Of a stretch of 36,968 nt of DNA, positions 24,177 through 31,926 are shown piece after piece. Each line of letters begins with the position of its first letter. Within the stretch, counting starts at the first letter, position 1. A program made the position numbers and the translations under genes. Where the stretch lies: the NCBI RefSeq assembly GCF_004208535.1, contig NZ_SGIS01000036.1, positions 14,603 to 51,570 on the forward strand, given 5' to 3'. The notes under the pieces are model-generated. The model ran no database searches and was not told the origin of the DNA. It was given only the letters and a program-made list of their open reading frames with translations. The stretch is from Sphingomonas populi. Lineage in GTDB: Bacteria > Pseudomonadota > Alphaproteobacteria > Sphingomonadales > Sphingomonadaceae.

Positions 24177-25493
24177 TTAGATCCGGAACGTCAACCCCAC
24201 CTCGCCCCGTACTTCATCGTAACCGTTACCCAATATGCCCGTTGTCGCACTGCGATTGCTGTAATTGAGCGAGGCGTCCACCACGACCTTACGCGACGAC
24301 AGATACCGTGCGCCGGCCCCGAATCGGTACGCATTCGCATCCTGTCCGGTGCGAACATAGCTCTGTCGAGAATATTCACCGGTCGCGTTCACCAGAATGC
24401 CGCGCCAGACCTCCCGATCGACTCGCGTGCTGACGCGGTTATCCCAATACGCGCCGTTCGTGCCCAGACTGGTGATCTCGATCGAACGACGTACGCCTAA
24501 TGTGACGGTCGTCAGTCGCGAGGGAAAAAGTTCGAGCCTGCCCTCAAGTGATAAGCCGCCAACCGGCTTGTAGAGCGCAGCCTCGAAAGTCTGACGAGTA
24601 TAGCCGACACCGAACGCCCCGCGTACCTTGCCAGGTAAATCGAAGTTGATACCGCCGAGTGCGCGGAAGCCATCCGAATCGAGGTTGGGCACACCGGGGC
24701 TGAACTCGGTCTTGAAGGCCTGGTTGGCGAAGGAACCCTGCATAAAGAAGGCTAGGCCAGGCGACTGGGCGTATTCGAACTGACCAGTCACACGCGCGAC
24801 GTTACGGTCGCGGTTTGACTGATCGCGCGTTTCACCGTCCAGCAACGGCAGCGGACGGAAGCGAAACGATGCATAATCCGCCGCCAATGTCGTGCGGGTT
24901 CGCCCGACCTGATTGACGCCGCGCACACTCAAGAAGTCGCGACGATACCGGGAAATCGCCGCGACCGTCGGCGTGACTTCTCCCGAAAACTGGCTTTCGT
25001 TCGCTTGCGTCGAAATCTCTTCGACTGTGACAGAACTGAACCGCCCGAGATCCACCCGCCCACGCACATCGCTTTGCCACGTCGCCTCGTTGCGACGCGA
25101 TTCGCCGACATATTCGCGGAACGTACCCGTGCCCGAAACCATCAGTTCATGACGGTTCCACCGCGAAACCAACGTCGCGCTCGGCGTCGTCGAGATGAAG
25201 GCGGAGGCGGTCGGTTCGGCGGTGTAATAGGTGTTGCTGGTGGCTCCGCCGCCGGACTGGATCGACGGCAGCAGGTTGAACGATCCGATGCGAATCCCGA
25301 CCGGATCGAACGCCCGGCGCGGCAATTCCACCACGCTCTGGTTGCGGCCGCGGTTGAATCCGGGCGGTATCACTGGCGGCAACAGCAGCGAATCGCCGAC
25401 CTGCGCGCGCGCCGGCACGATCGCACACGCCGGCACGACCGCGCACAACAGGAGGCGCCACCCCCGATTCACCGATTTGGCGGACAGAGTCAT
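24177..25493 (-). CDS. Outer-membrane beta-barrel protein of the polysaccharide export operon
   Basis: A 438-residue protein from the ATG at 25493, where the hydrophobic signal peptide begins (WRLLLCAVVPACAIVPARAQ, cleavage after ARA). Nineteen further in-frame codons upstream are not signal-like. The mature part is full of alternating polar/hydrophobic strands, many with Arg/Tyr/Ser, and ends VRGEVGLTFRI, with the terminal aromatic/hydrophobic pattern of barrel proteins. It resembles the large outer-membrane barrels (BBP2/EpsL type) found beside short Wza proteins that lack their own outer-membrane segment, so it may be the exit pore of system 2. Family assignment is by context and composition. 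Confidence 0.75.
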   Translation of the reverse strand: MTLSAKSVNRGWRLLLCAVVPACAIVPARAQVGDSLLLPPVIPPGFNRGRNQSVVELPRRAFDPVGIRIGSFNLLPSIQSGGGATSNTYYTAEPTASAFISTTPSATLVSRWNRHELMVSGTGTFREYVGESRRNEATWQSDVRGRVDLGRFSSVTVEEISTQANESQFSGEVTPTVAAISRYRRDFLSVRGVNQVGRTRTTLAADYASFRFRPLPLLDGETRDQSNRDRNVARVTGQFEYAQSPGLAFFMQGSFANQAFKTEFSPGVPNLDSDGFRALGGINFDLPGKVRGAFGVGYTRQTFEAALYKPVGGLSLEGRLELFPSRLTTVTLGVRRSIEITSLGTNGAYWDNRVSTRVDREVWRGILVNATGEYSRQSYVRTGQDANAYRFGAGARYLSSRKVVVDASLNYSNRSATTGILGNGYDEVRGEVGLTFRI

Positions 25494-25670
25494 GATGCGC
25501 CGGATGCCCCCGCACCGCAGCACGACAGGACGCGCGCCGAAGCGCCACACGCCTGACCGGCGCGGCGGTATCTTCCTTCGGGAGCCAAACGCAATCCCAT
25601 CAATCCGCGTCCCCCTGAACGATCGTCACCGCACATACGGCAAGACCAGCGCTCTCCCGATCACGACCGA

Positions 25671-26246
25671 TCAGAAGAAGCGCTCTCCGACGCGAATCGT
25701 ATCGCCCGGATAGACCCGCAGATCCGGTGTGAGCTGATAATTCTCCTCCACCGTCGCGCCTTCGCGCCGGATGTGAACGATATAGCGGTCGGCGCGCGGG
25801 GTGAACCCTTGCGCGGTTGCGATCGCGTTGAACGCGGTCAGACCGATCGAATACGGAAACTGGCCGGGCGCCGTGACTTCGCCGAGAATGAAGAACGGGC
25901 GGAAGCCGGTGACTTCCATGTTGACCTGCGGACTGCGCAGATAGCCGTCGCCGTAGCGCGCCTGCGCGTCTGCGGCGACCTCCTCGACCCGACGCCCAAC
26001 TGCCGGCGTCGCACCGATCAGTGGTAGCGCTACCGTACCGTTCGGGCCGACCGTGAAATCGCCCGACATGTCGGGCTCGCGAAACACCGTGAGGCGCACC
26101 TTGTCGCCGATCCCGAGCCGGTAATCGGTGACGACGGCACGGTTGGAGACATAGCGGTCGCCGGTCGAAATGACCTCGGCCCCCTTGCCTCCGCACGCCG
26201 CCAACAACGCGCAGACGCACAACAACATCGCTGATCGGATACCCAC
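25671..26246 (-). CDS. Short Wza-like polysaccharide export lipoprotein (system 2)
   Basis: A 191-residue lipoprotein with a leader ending in LLAAC (Cys about residue 18). The polysaccharide-export domain is clear: DYRLGIGDKVRLTVFREPD, GDFTVGPNGTVALPLIG and VGRRVEEVAADAQARYGDGYL. A single SLBB-like unit follows (FFILGEVTAPGQFPYSIGLT) and it ends YPGDTIRVGERFF. It lacks the C-terminal amphipathic outer-membrane helix of long Wza, which fits with the barrel protein encoded immediately downstream. It is the first gene of the five-gene system-2 operon. GGGAG lies 12 bases before the ATG. Confidence 0.92.
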   Translation of the reverse strand: MGIRSAMLLCVCALLAACGGKGAEVISTGDRYVSNRAVVTDYRLGIGDKVRLTVFREPDMSGDFTVGPNGTVALPLIGATPAVGRRVEEVAADAQARYGDGYLRSPQVNMEVTGFRPFFILGEVTAPGQFPYSIGLTAFNAIATAQGFTPRADRYIVHIRREGATVEENYQLTPDLRVYPGDTIRVGERFF

Positions 26247-26445
26247 TTAAGCTCCCTTCACACGGCTCTGCGGCGCGGCTTGTGCTGTGCAACATCTGAC
26301 ACAGGCGCGGCTGTCAGGCAATATGCCCAGCCCAGTCGCGGCGCGGTTCGTCGCGCAAAGCCGGGCCGATCCGATGAATTTTGATGATGTCCCGGACAGC
26401 CCGCCAATACAGATGACGTAAAACGCCGAACATCTCGCACGATGT
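26247..26445 (-). promoter_or_regulatory. Upstream region of the system-2 operon with two dyads
   Basis: Two inverted repeats stand out. CTGACA-10 nt-TGTCAG at 26296-26317 lies 50-71 bases before the export gene. GAACATC-6 nt-GATGTTC at 26428-26447 lies at the 3' end of the methyltransferase remnant. Either could be an operator, and the second could also be a terminator stem. No clear sigma-70 promoter was found. Confidence 0.4.
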
Positions 26446-27237
26446 TCAGCATCGCGGCGTTCCCTTGCTCTGTCGCATGGCACGATATCGGTCGCGGCCC
26501 CGTCCACGGTCGATCCATCCGGCATGCCGCGTTGCCGCATGATCATTGCGGTGCCGAGACGGTCGTTGAGCGGCCAGGCGAACAGCCCGCGCGCGGCGAG
26601 GAAGCGATCGACCGCCTCGGCCGCCATCGACCATGCGCGGCCAGAACGTCTCCAGCGCGGCCGTGATTGGATCGGCGAGATCCATATCGATGTGGACGAG
26701 CCGGAAGCGCTTGCCCTCGAGGCCCGCGAACGTATCGGGAAAAAACCCGACGCGGAACGCCAGCCCGTCGTCGCTGCCGCCCGAAATCCGCTGCCGTACG
26801 ATGTCGAGGCTGGTGTCACGGAACGCGGCCTTCTCCATGTCCTGCGACAGCCGGCCATCGGCGAGATCGCGTTCGTCGAACCCGGCGAACGTATCGAAAC
26901 AATAGAGCGTCGTGCCCGGCGCGCGGCGCGACCACAGGATCGAGGCGGTTAAGCCGCGATAGGTGCCGAGTTCGGCATAGTCGCCAGCCGGAAGCTTGGC
27001 GGCATGATCGAGCGCGATGTGGAAGTTCAGCACGCGATTGCCGTCGCGAATCGCCTTGCCCGCTTCGGCCGAGCGCATCGCGTTATAGGCTTTCAGCGCG
27101 GCGAGGCTGGCCAGCAACGGGTGGCCGGGCGCGAGATCGGTATCGATCGCCCCGCGCGGCGAGACCGTGCTGACGAAGTCGGAGCGCAGCCGGCCCAGCC
27201 GCCGGCGCGCCGCACCCAGAGTCGAGCGTCCTATCAC
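26446..27237 (-). pseudogene. TylF/MycF-type O-methyltransferase, frameshifted by an internal deletion
   Basis: From about 27237 the - strand encodes a SAM-dependent TylF-type sugar methyltransferase: YAELGTYRGLTASILW (SAM loop), TLYCFDTFAGFDERD and LVHIDMDLADPITAALETFW. After WPRMVDGG (about 26620) the frame changes. The family continues there with a strand and the metal-binding Asp pair (FDDY-type) before the next helix, but here the next recognisable segment, AVDRFLAARGLFAWPLNDRLGTAM, follows at once in another frame. About 15 codons' worth of sequence, not a multiple of three, is therefore missing and the original frame runs to a meaningless tail. The GTG start is tentative (an ATG at 27378 is the alternative). 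The intact gene probably methylated a sugar of this locus. Confidence 0.72.
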
Positions 27238-27560
27238 GTATCGCACCTCCGCAGCCGAGCCATCGCCCCTTAAAGCGCAAAGTGACGGCCCGCCAGCCGA
27301 TTCCGCAATGCAGCGTATATCTTCGAAGATGATGAAATCTTCATTTACCCATTTGACGTGAGAAGAAACGGCAAGCATAGTTCGATTCGCCGATGCGCTT
27401 TCCTGTGCGGCATGTAGGCCCAGCGTTCCCAATCCTCTCGATATCCACACATCGTATTGCGCAGGATCTGCGTGGAGGTGATCGTTTTGGAGCACGCATC
27501 TTTTGCGCATCGCGGCCGGCAACGCTTAGTGCGGACAGCGTCTTTAAACCCGGCGTCGGC

Positions 27561-28856
27561 ATGACGGGACTGGTACGGCAGATCGGGCGCGCCCGCGCTT
27601 ATGCCCGCGATGACGAAGATCATGCCGTCCTGTCGTGGCAGTCGCACCGGATCGCGCCGGCCAGCCGGCACGCCCCACGCCGCTCGCTCATCATTCTCGG
27701 CATTCGCGGCGTACCCGCGACCCACGGCGGCTTCGAGACCTTCGCGGATCGGCTGGCACGGCACCTGCGCGCGCGCGGGTGGGACATCACCGTCTATTGC
27801 CAGGGCTCGCCGACCGGACGCCGCGAGGAGGATATGTGGGAGGGCATCCGCCGCATCCACATTCCGGTCCACGCCCGGGCCGCATGGGGCACGATCGAGT
27901 TCGACATGCGCGCGGCGGCGGACGCGCTGAAACGGCCGGGTACGATCCTGACGCTGGGCTATAATACCGGCTTCCTGAGCGCCTATCTGCGCCTGCGGGG
28001 CCGGGTGAACATCGTCAACATGGACGGGTTGGAGTGGAAGCGCGCCAAATATTCCGTGCTCGCCCGTGCCTTCCTGTGGGTCAACGAGCGGCTCGCCGCC
28101 CGCGCGGGCAATACGCTCATCGCCGATCATCCGGCGATCGCCGACCATCTCGCCACGCGCGTGCCGCCTGCCAAGACGATCGTGATTCCCTATGGCAGCG
28201 ATCGGCTGCTCGACATGTCCACAGCACCGCTCGCCGGTTTCGGGGTGGAGCCAGGCGGCTTCTTCACGCTGATCGCGCGGCCCGAACCGGAGAATTCGGT
28301 GTTGGAGATCGTGCGCGCGTTTTCGCGCCGGCGGCGCGGTCTGAAATTGCTGGTGCTGGGCGCTTACGATTTCGGCATACCCTATCACGTTGCGGTGCTG
28401 AACGCGGCCGGGCCGGACGTCGTCATGCCCGGCGCGGTCTACGACCGGCGCATCGTCGATGCGCTGCGAGTCCACAGCATCGCCTATCTGCATGGCCATC
28501 AGGTCGGCGGCACCAACCCGTCACTGGTCGAAGCGCTCGGCGCGGGCAACGCGATCATCGCGCACGACAACCGATTCAACCGCTGGGTGGCGGGCCGGTC
28601 GGCGCTGTATTTCTCATCGGAGGACCAGATCTCCGACCATATCGACCGGCTCGTCAGTTGCGCGGCACTCCGCGCCGAATTGCGCGCGGCCGCAGTGACC
28701 CGCTGGCGCGCGGCGTTCACCTGGGACAAGGTGCTGTCCGGGTACGAAGAACTGATCGAAGCGTGGTCGCAGCGCAGCTCAAACGCCAGCAACGCGCGCG
28801 ATCAGCGCACTCTGTTCGGTGATGCCATCTTCGCCGAACAGGTTGCGCACGCCTGA
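27561..28856 (+). CDS. DUF1972-domain GT4 glycosyltransferase (rhamnosyltransferase-like)
   Basis: A 431-residue protein. The conserved part begins at about residue 45 with SLIILGIRGVPATHGGFETF and GWDITVYCQG, the diagnostic start of DUF1972 transferases, often annotated as rhamnosyltransferases. The GT4 C-terminal domain has the LIARPEPENSVLEIVRAF loop and HGHQVGGTNPSLVEALGAGN, with the donor-site Glu. The 44 residues before the conserved start have no counterpart I know; no start codon lies between the ATG at 27561 and the conserved domain. Its last 78 bases overlap the 3' end of the convergent gene. Confidence 0.87.
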   Translation: MTGLVRQIGRARAYARDDEDHAVLSWQSHRIAPASRHAPRRSLIILGIRGVPATHGGFETFADRLARHLRARGWDITVYCQGSPTGRREEDMWEGIRRIHIPVHARAAWGTIEFDMRAAADALKRPGTILTLGYNTGFLSAYLRLRGRVNIVNMDGLEWKRAKYSVLARAFLWVNERLAARAGNTLIADHPAIADHLATRVPPAKTIVIPYGSDRLLDMSTAPLAGFGVEPGGFFTLIARPEPENSVLEIVRAFSRRRRGLKLLVLGAYDFGIPYHVAVLNAAGPDVVMPGAVYDRRIVDALRVHSIAYLHGHQVGGTNPSLVEALGAGNAIIAHDNRFNRWVAGRSALYFSSEDQISDHIDRLVSCAALRAELRAAAVTRWRAAFTWDKVLSGYEELIEAWSQRSSNASNARDQRTLFGDAIFAEQVAHA

Positions 28857-29987
28857 TCGCCCCGCCGGCGGATACGGGGCGGCGAGCGCCGCGATCACCG
28901 CGCGGGCGAAATGCGCGGCATCGTCGTGAATGCGGAACTGACCCGCCACCTCCGGCCCGAAGCCCTGCGCGCCGACCGAGGTCGTCACGATCGGCGCATC
29001 ATAGCGCAGCATGTCGATCGACTTCACGTTGACGCCGCTCCCCGACAGGATCGGATTGATCAGCACGCGCCCGTTGGCGAGGATGTCGTCCGCGCTCGGC
29101 GCATTGGCGATTACCTCGATATCGGGAGCGCCCGCGAACAGCGCCAGCGCCGCCGGACTCGGATCGGCACCGGCGAAGGCGCAGCGTATGCCGGGGCGCA
29201 GCGCGCGCAGATGCGGCATCACGTCGCTGATGAACCACGAAATCCCGCGCAGATTGTTGGGCAGGCGCAGATTGCCGATATAAGCGACGTCCCAGCGCTT
29301 TTCGGCGGGCGGCAGGATCGTGACCGCGCGGTCACCCGAAAACACCGTCGGCGCCCACGAGATGCGCGCGATGCCCCGCCTCCGCCAATAGGCGACATCG
29401 TCGGCGGAAATGTCGAACGTCCACGCCGCGCGCCGGATCAGGCCCTCTTCATACCGCTTGAGGCCAATGCGCGCGATGCTCCACGCGACGCGGGAGCGCA
29501 GGTCGCGCGCGGCGCTGGCCTGCTGCTCGAAATAGCGATGCTCGATATTGTGGCCGCGCACGATCACCGGCACGCCACAGGCCCGCGCGAGCCCCTCCCC
29601 GCCCACGCCACCATAAATGCCGTCGAGGATGATCGCGGCGGGGCCGAACGCCCTGGCGTCGGCGATCAGCCGCGCCTGCGTCGCCGCATCGGGCACGCGC
29701 GCCGCGACATGGCTGGGGTGGCGCCACAACCGCGCCAGCCGCCGCGCGAAGGCGATGGAACTATGCGCGATTGGCAGGATATCGATCGCCTCGAACACAT
29801 CACGCAACACATCCGCGTCAGCCTCGCTGGCGGGCGCGTCCAGCGGCGAGCGCCAGCAGATCAGCCGCAGCCGCCAGCCGCGCGCGGCGAACGCGCGCCA
29901 GCGGTGGTATTGATCGACCTTGTGCCCATAGGTCGGCGGGTAGGGCAGATCGCTGGTCAGCACGATCAGGCGCTTGCCGCGCATCAT
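28779..29987 (-). CDS. GT4 glycosyltransferase, Stp1/TIGR03087-like
   Basis: A 402-residue GT-B enzyme. The N-terminus (RLIVLTSDLPYPPTYGHKVD) and the segment VIVRGHNIEHRYFEQQA are like the sugar transferases of exosortase-linked or exopolysaccharide operons (Stp1-type). The donor domain has WDVAYIGNLRLPNNLRGI and INPILSGSGVNVKSIDML, then TSVGAQGFG. The ATG overlaps the previous stop (ATGA, 29984-29987); it is the last gene of a four-gene coupled operon. Its 3' end shares 78 bases with the convergent DUF1972 gene. Confidence 0.85.
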   Translation of the reverse strand: MMRGKRLIVLTSDLPYPPTYGHKVDQYHRWRAFAARGWRLRLICWRSPLDAPASEADADVLRDVFEAIDILPIAHSSIAFARRLARLWRHPSHVAARVPDAATQARLIADARAFGPAAIILDGIYGGVGGEGLARACGVPVIVRGHNIEHRYFEQQASAARDLRSRVAWSIARIGLKRYEEGLIRRAAWTFDISADDVAYWRRRGIARISWAPTVFSGDRAVTILPPAEKRWDVAYIGNLRLPNNLRGISWFISDVMPHLRALRPGIRCAFAGADPSPAALALFAGAPDIEVIANAPSADDILANGRVLINPILSGSGVNVKSIDMLRYDAPIVTTSVGAQGFGPEVAGQFRIHDDAAHFARAVIAALAAPYPPAGRSGVRNLFGEDGITEQSALIARVAGV

Positions 29988-31042
29988 GCGTCGATCGCGG
30001 CGAGGAAGGCGTCGGCCGCGCGCGCCCAGGAGAAACGCTCGGCCTGCGCGCGCCGTTGTGCCGCATCCGGCGCCGGGATTGGTGACGCTCCGAAATGCCC
30101 GGCGATCAGCGCGGCGAGCGTCGTCACCGCATCCGCCGCCTCGGGATCGAAATAGCGGACGAGATCGCCGCCAACCTCGGGCAGCGCCGTCCGGTTCGAG
30201 GCGATCGTCGCGATGCCGAACAGCGTCGCATCGAGCAGCGGCAGGCCGAAGCCTTCAGCCGCGCTCGGATAGGCGAACAAGCTGGCACCCCTATACAAAG
30301 CGATCAATTCGTCCTCGGGGACACGGCTGCGCAACCCGATGCGCGGATCGCGCGGCACCGCGAAGCCGAACCCGGCATCGACTGCCCCGACGATCACCAG
30401 CCGCACATCGTTGAGATCGGCCAAACGGAACGCGTCGATCAGCAGCCCGATATTCTTGCGCCGCTCGATCCGCCCGACCGTCAGGATGTAGCGCGGCGAC
30501 GCGGGTTCGCCACGCGCATAGGCCGCCGGCGCGAACGACGGGCCGTTCAGCACCACCCGCAGCCGCTCGGGCGGCAACCGGAAACGCGCCTGCACCGCCG
30601 CGCGCGTATCCTCGCTGACGACAAGCACCACGCTCGCGCGCCGGATCGCCAGCGCGCCGAACACCCGCATCGTCACCCGCATCGCCAGCGGAAAATACTG
30701 CGGGTGCGTCAGCGGCAGGATATCGTGGACGAACACGACATGCCGCCCCACCAGCGGCGCGATATATTGGAACACCCCGATGGTGACGCCGTCACGCCGG
30801 AACAGCCGGGGAAAGGCGAGCAACCGCCGCACCGCCCCCCGCGCCGGCAGCGCGACATAGTCGAATGCTTCGATGCCGATCGCCGCGCGCGCCGCGACCG
30901 GATCGTCGGCATAAACGATCAGCCGCCGCGGCCCGATCCGCTCGCCCAACGCGCGCAACAAATTGGTCAGCGTCGAGCGTGTGCCCTGATACTTGCCGGT
31001 CAACACATGCGCGTCCACGCCGATCGCCACGCCGCCGGTCAC
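29984..31042 (-). CDS. Glycosyltransferase family 4 protein
   Basis: About 352 residues, starting at a GTG that overlaps the upstream stop (GTGA at 31039-31042). The N-terminus is VAIGVDAHVLTGKYQGTRS; the donor domain has the YILTVGRIERRKNIGLLIDA strand, LYRGASLFAYPSAAEGFGLP and LDATLFGIATIASNRTALPEV, the classical E-x-FGLP glycogen-synthase-like signature of GT4 (mannosyl- or glucosyltransferases). Reading further upstream in frame gives no family sequence. It is in the middle of the coupled - strand operon and probably adds one sugar to the repeat unit. Confidence 0.88.
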   Translation of the reverse strand: MTGGVAIGVDAHVLTGKYQGTRSTLTNLLRALGERIGPRRLIVYADDPVAARAAIGIEAFDYVALPARGAVRRLLAFPRLFRRDGVTIGVFQYIAPLVGRHVVFVHDILPLTHPQYFPLAMRVTMRVFGALAIRRASVVLVVSEDTRAAVQARFRLPPERLRVVLNGPSFAPAAYARGEPASPRYILTVGRIERRKNIGLLIDAFRLADLNDVRLVIVGAVDAGFGFAVPRDPRIGLRSRVPEDELIALYRGASLFAYPSAAEGFGLPLLDATLFGIATIASNRTALPEVGGDLVRYFDPEAADAVTTLAALIAGHFGASPIPAPDAAQRRAQAERFSWARAADAFLAAIDA

Positions 31043-31926
31043 GCCCGCGCCTCCAGTGCGGCGATGATGCGTTCGCGCATCCCCGGCGCGAGCCGCTCGG
31101 TCGATTGCAGCAGCACGCCGATGTGATGCGGCTGCCAGTCGGCGAGAAAACGTTCCTCTTCGCCCGGCTGGGTCAGCGCGTAATTCCACGAATTGAGCGT
31201 CAGGCTCTCAGCCGTGCGCGCGTGGCCATCGTCCGGCTCGACGTGATCGATGAACACGCCATACGCCATATATTCCGAAAACAGCGGCTCGCGCCCAACC
31301 GCGACCTGCCACGCCAGCCCGGTAGACCGCGCGATCCGCGCTTGCAGCCGCAACACAGTATCCCGCCGCCACGAGATGATGTTGCCGACATAATCCGCGC
31401 CATAATAGGCTTGCGGCGCGACCCCGAGCAGCCGCCCCACGGTCCGGCTCCATTCAGCCTGCGCCGGCTGATCCGCCCCCAGCCCCGGCTTGTGGACGAA
31501 GCGCACCGCATCGCCTTGCCGAAAAAGCGCCACGTCGAGCGGCCGCAACAGCCGCACGTCGCTGTCGATGAACAGGAAGAGGTCGGCATCGCAGATCCGG
31601 TCCGCGCTCAGCTTGACGATCTGCTGGATGATCCATCCGCTCACCCGCCACCGCCCCGGCACCACCCACCATTCGCGCAAGGTCCGGTGGGTAAACGGAA
31701 CGCGCGCCGGCAACGGCAGCTTGAAGAACCCGCGCGGCAAAATGTCTTCGATGATCGTCACCGTGCGGCGCGGCCCATTCAGGTCGGCGAACAGCCGGTA
31801 CTGATCGCACGGCACGACCAGATAATGATGCACGTCCGCACCCACGAACGCATCGACCGAAGCGCACAGCCCCCGCACGATCTCGAGATCGTTGCGATAG
31901 GTCGGCGTGATGATCGCCGCCTTCAT
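31039..31926 (-). CDS. DUF6492-family protein, putative GT-A glycosyltransferase
   Basis: A 295-residue protein starting MKAAIITPTYRNDLEIVRGL, a GT-A-like opening. Further matches to DUF6492 proteins are HHYLVVPCDQYRLFADL, ILPRGFFKLP and WIIQQIVKLSA, then LFLFIDSDVRLLRPLD, which contains a D-x-D metal motif (about residue 120). The ending NSWNYALTQPGEE and QPHHIGVLLQS also fits. The members are found in polysaccharide clusters and are presumed transferases, without a proven donor. The ATG overlaps the upstream stop (ATGA, 31923-31926). Confidence 0.78.
   Translation of the reverse strand: MKAAIITPTYRNDLEIVRGLCASVDAFVGADVHHYLVVPCDQYRLFADLNGPRRTVTIIEDILPRGFFKLPLPARVPFTHRTLREWWVVPGRWRVSGWIIQQIVKLSADRICDADLFLFIDSDVRLLRPLDVALFRQGDAVRFVHKPGLGADQPAQAEWSRTVGRLLGVAPQAYYGADYVGNIISWRRDTVLRLQARIARSTGLAWQVAVGREPLFSEYMAYGVFIDHVEPDDGHARTAESLTLNSWNYALTQPGEEERFLADWQPHHIGVLLQSTERLAPGMRERIIAALEARA

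Noticed and set aside
21255..24500. A 1081-codon open frame antisense to the flippase, kinase and barrel genes
   Set aside because: It is a by-product of high GC3 in the opposite-strand genes; its residues are Arg/His/Asp/Gln-rich with no domain, and it crosses several well-recognised genes.
26247..26518. Short open frames after the broken methyltransferase
   Set aside because: They show no recognisable sequence and run through the dyads; they are read-through of lost frames rather than genes.
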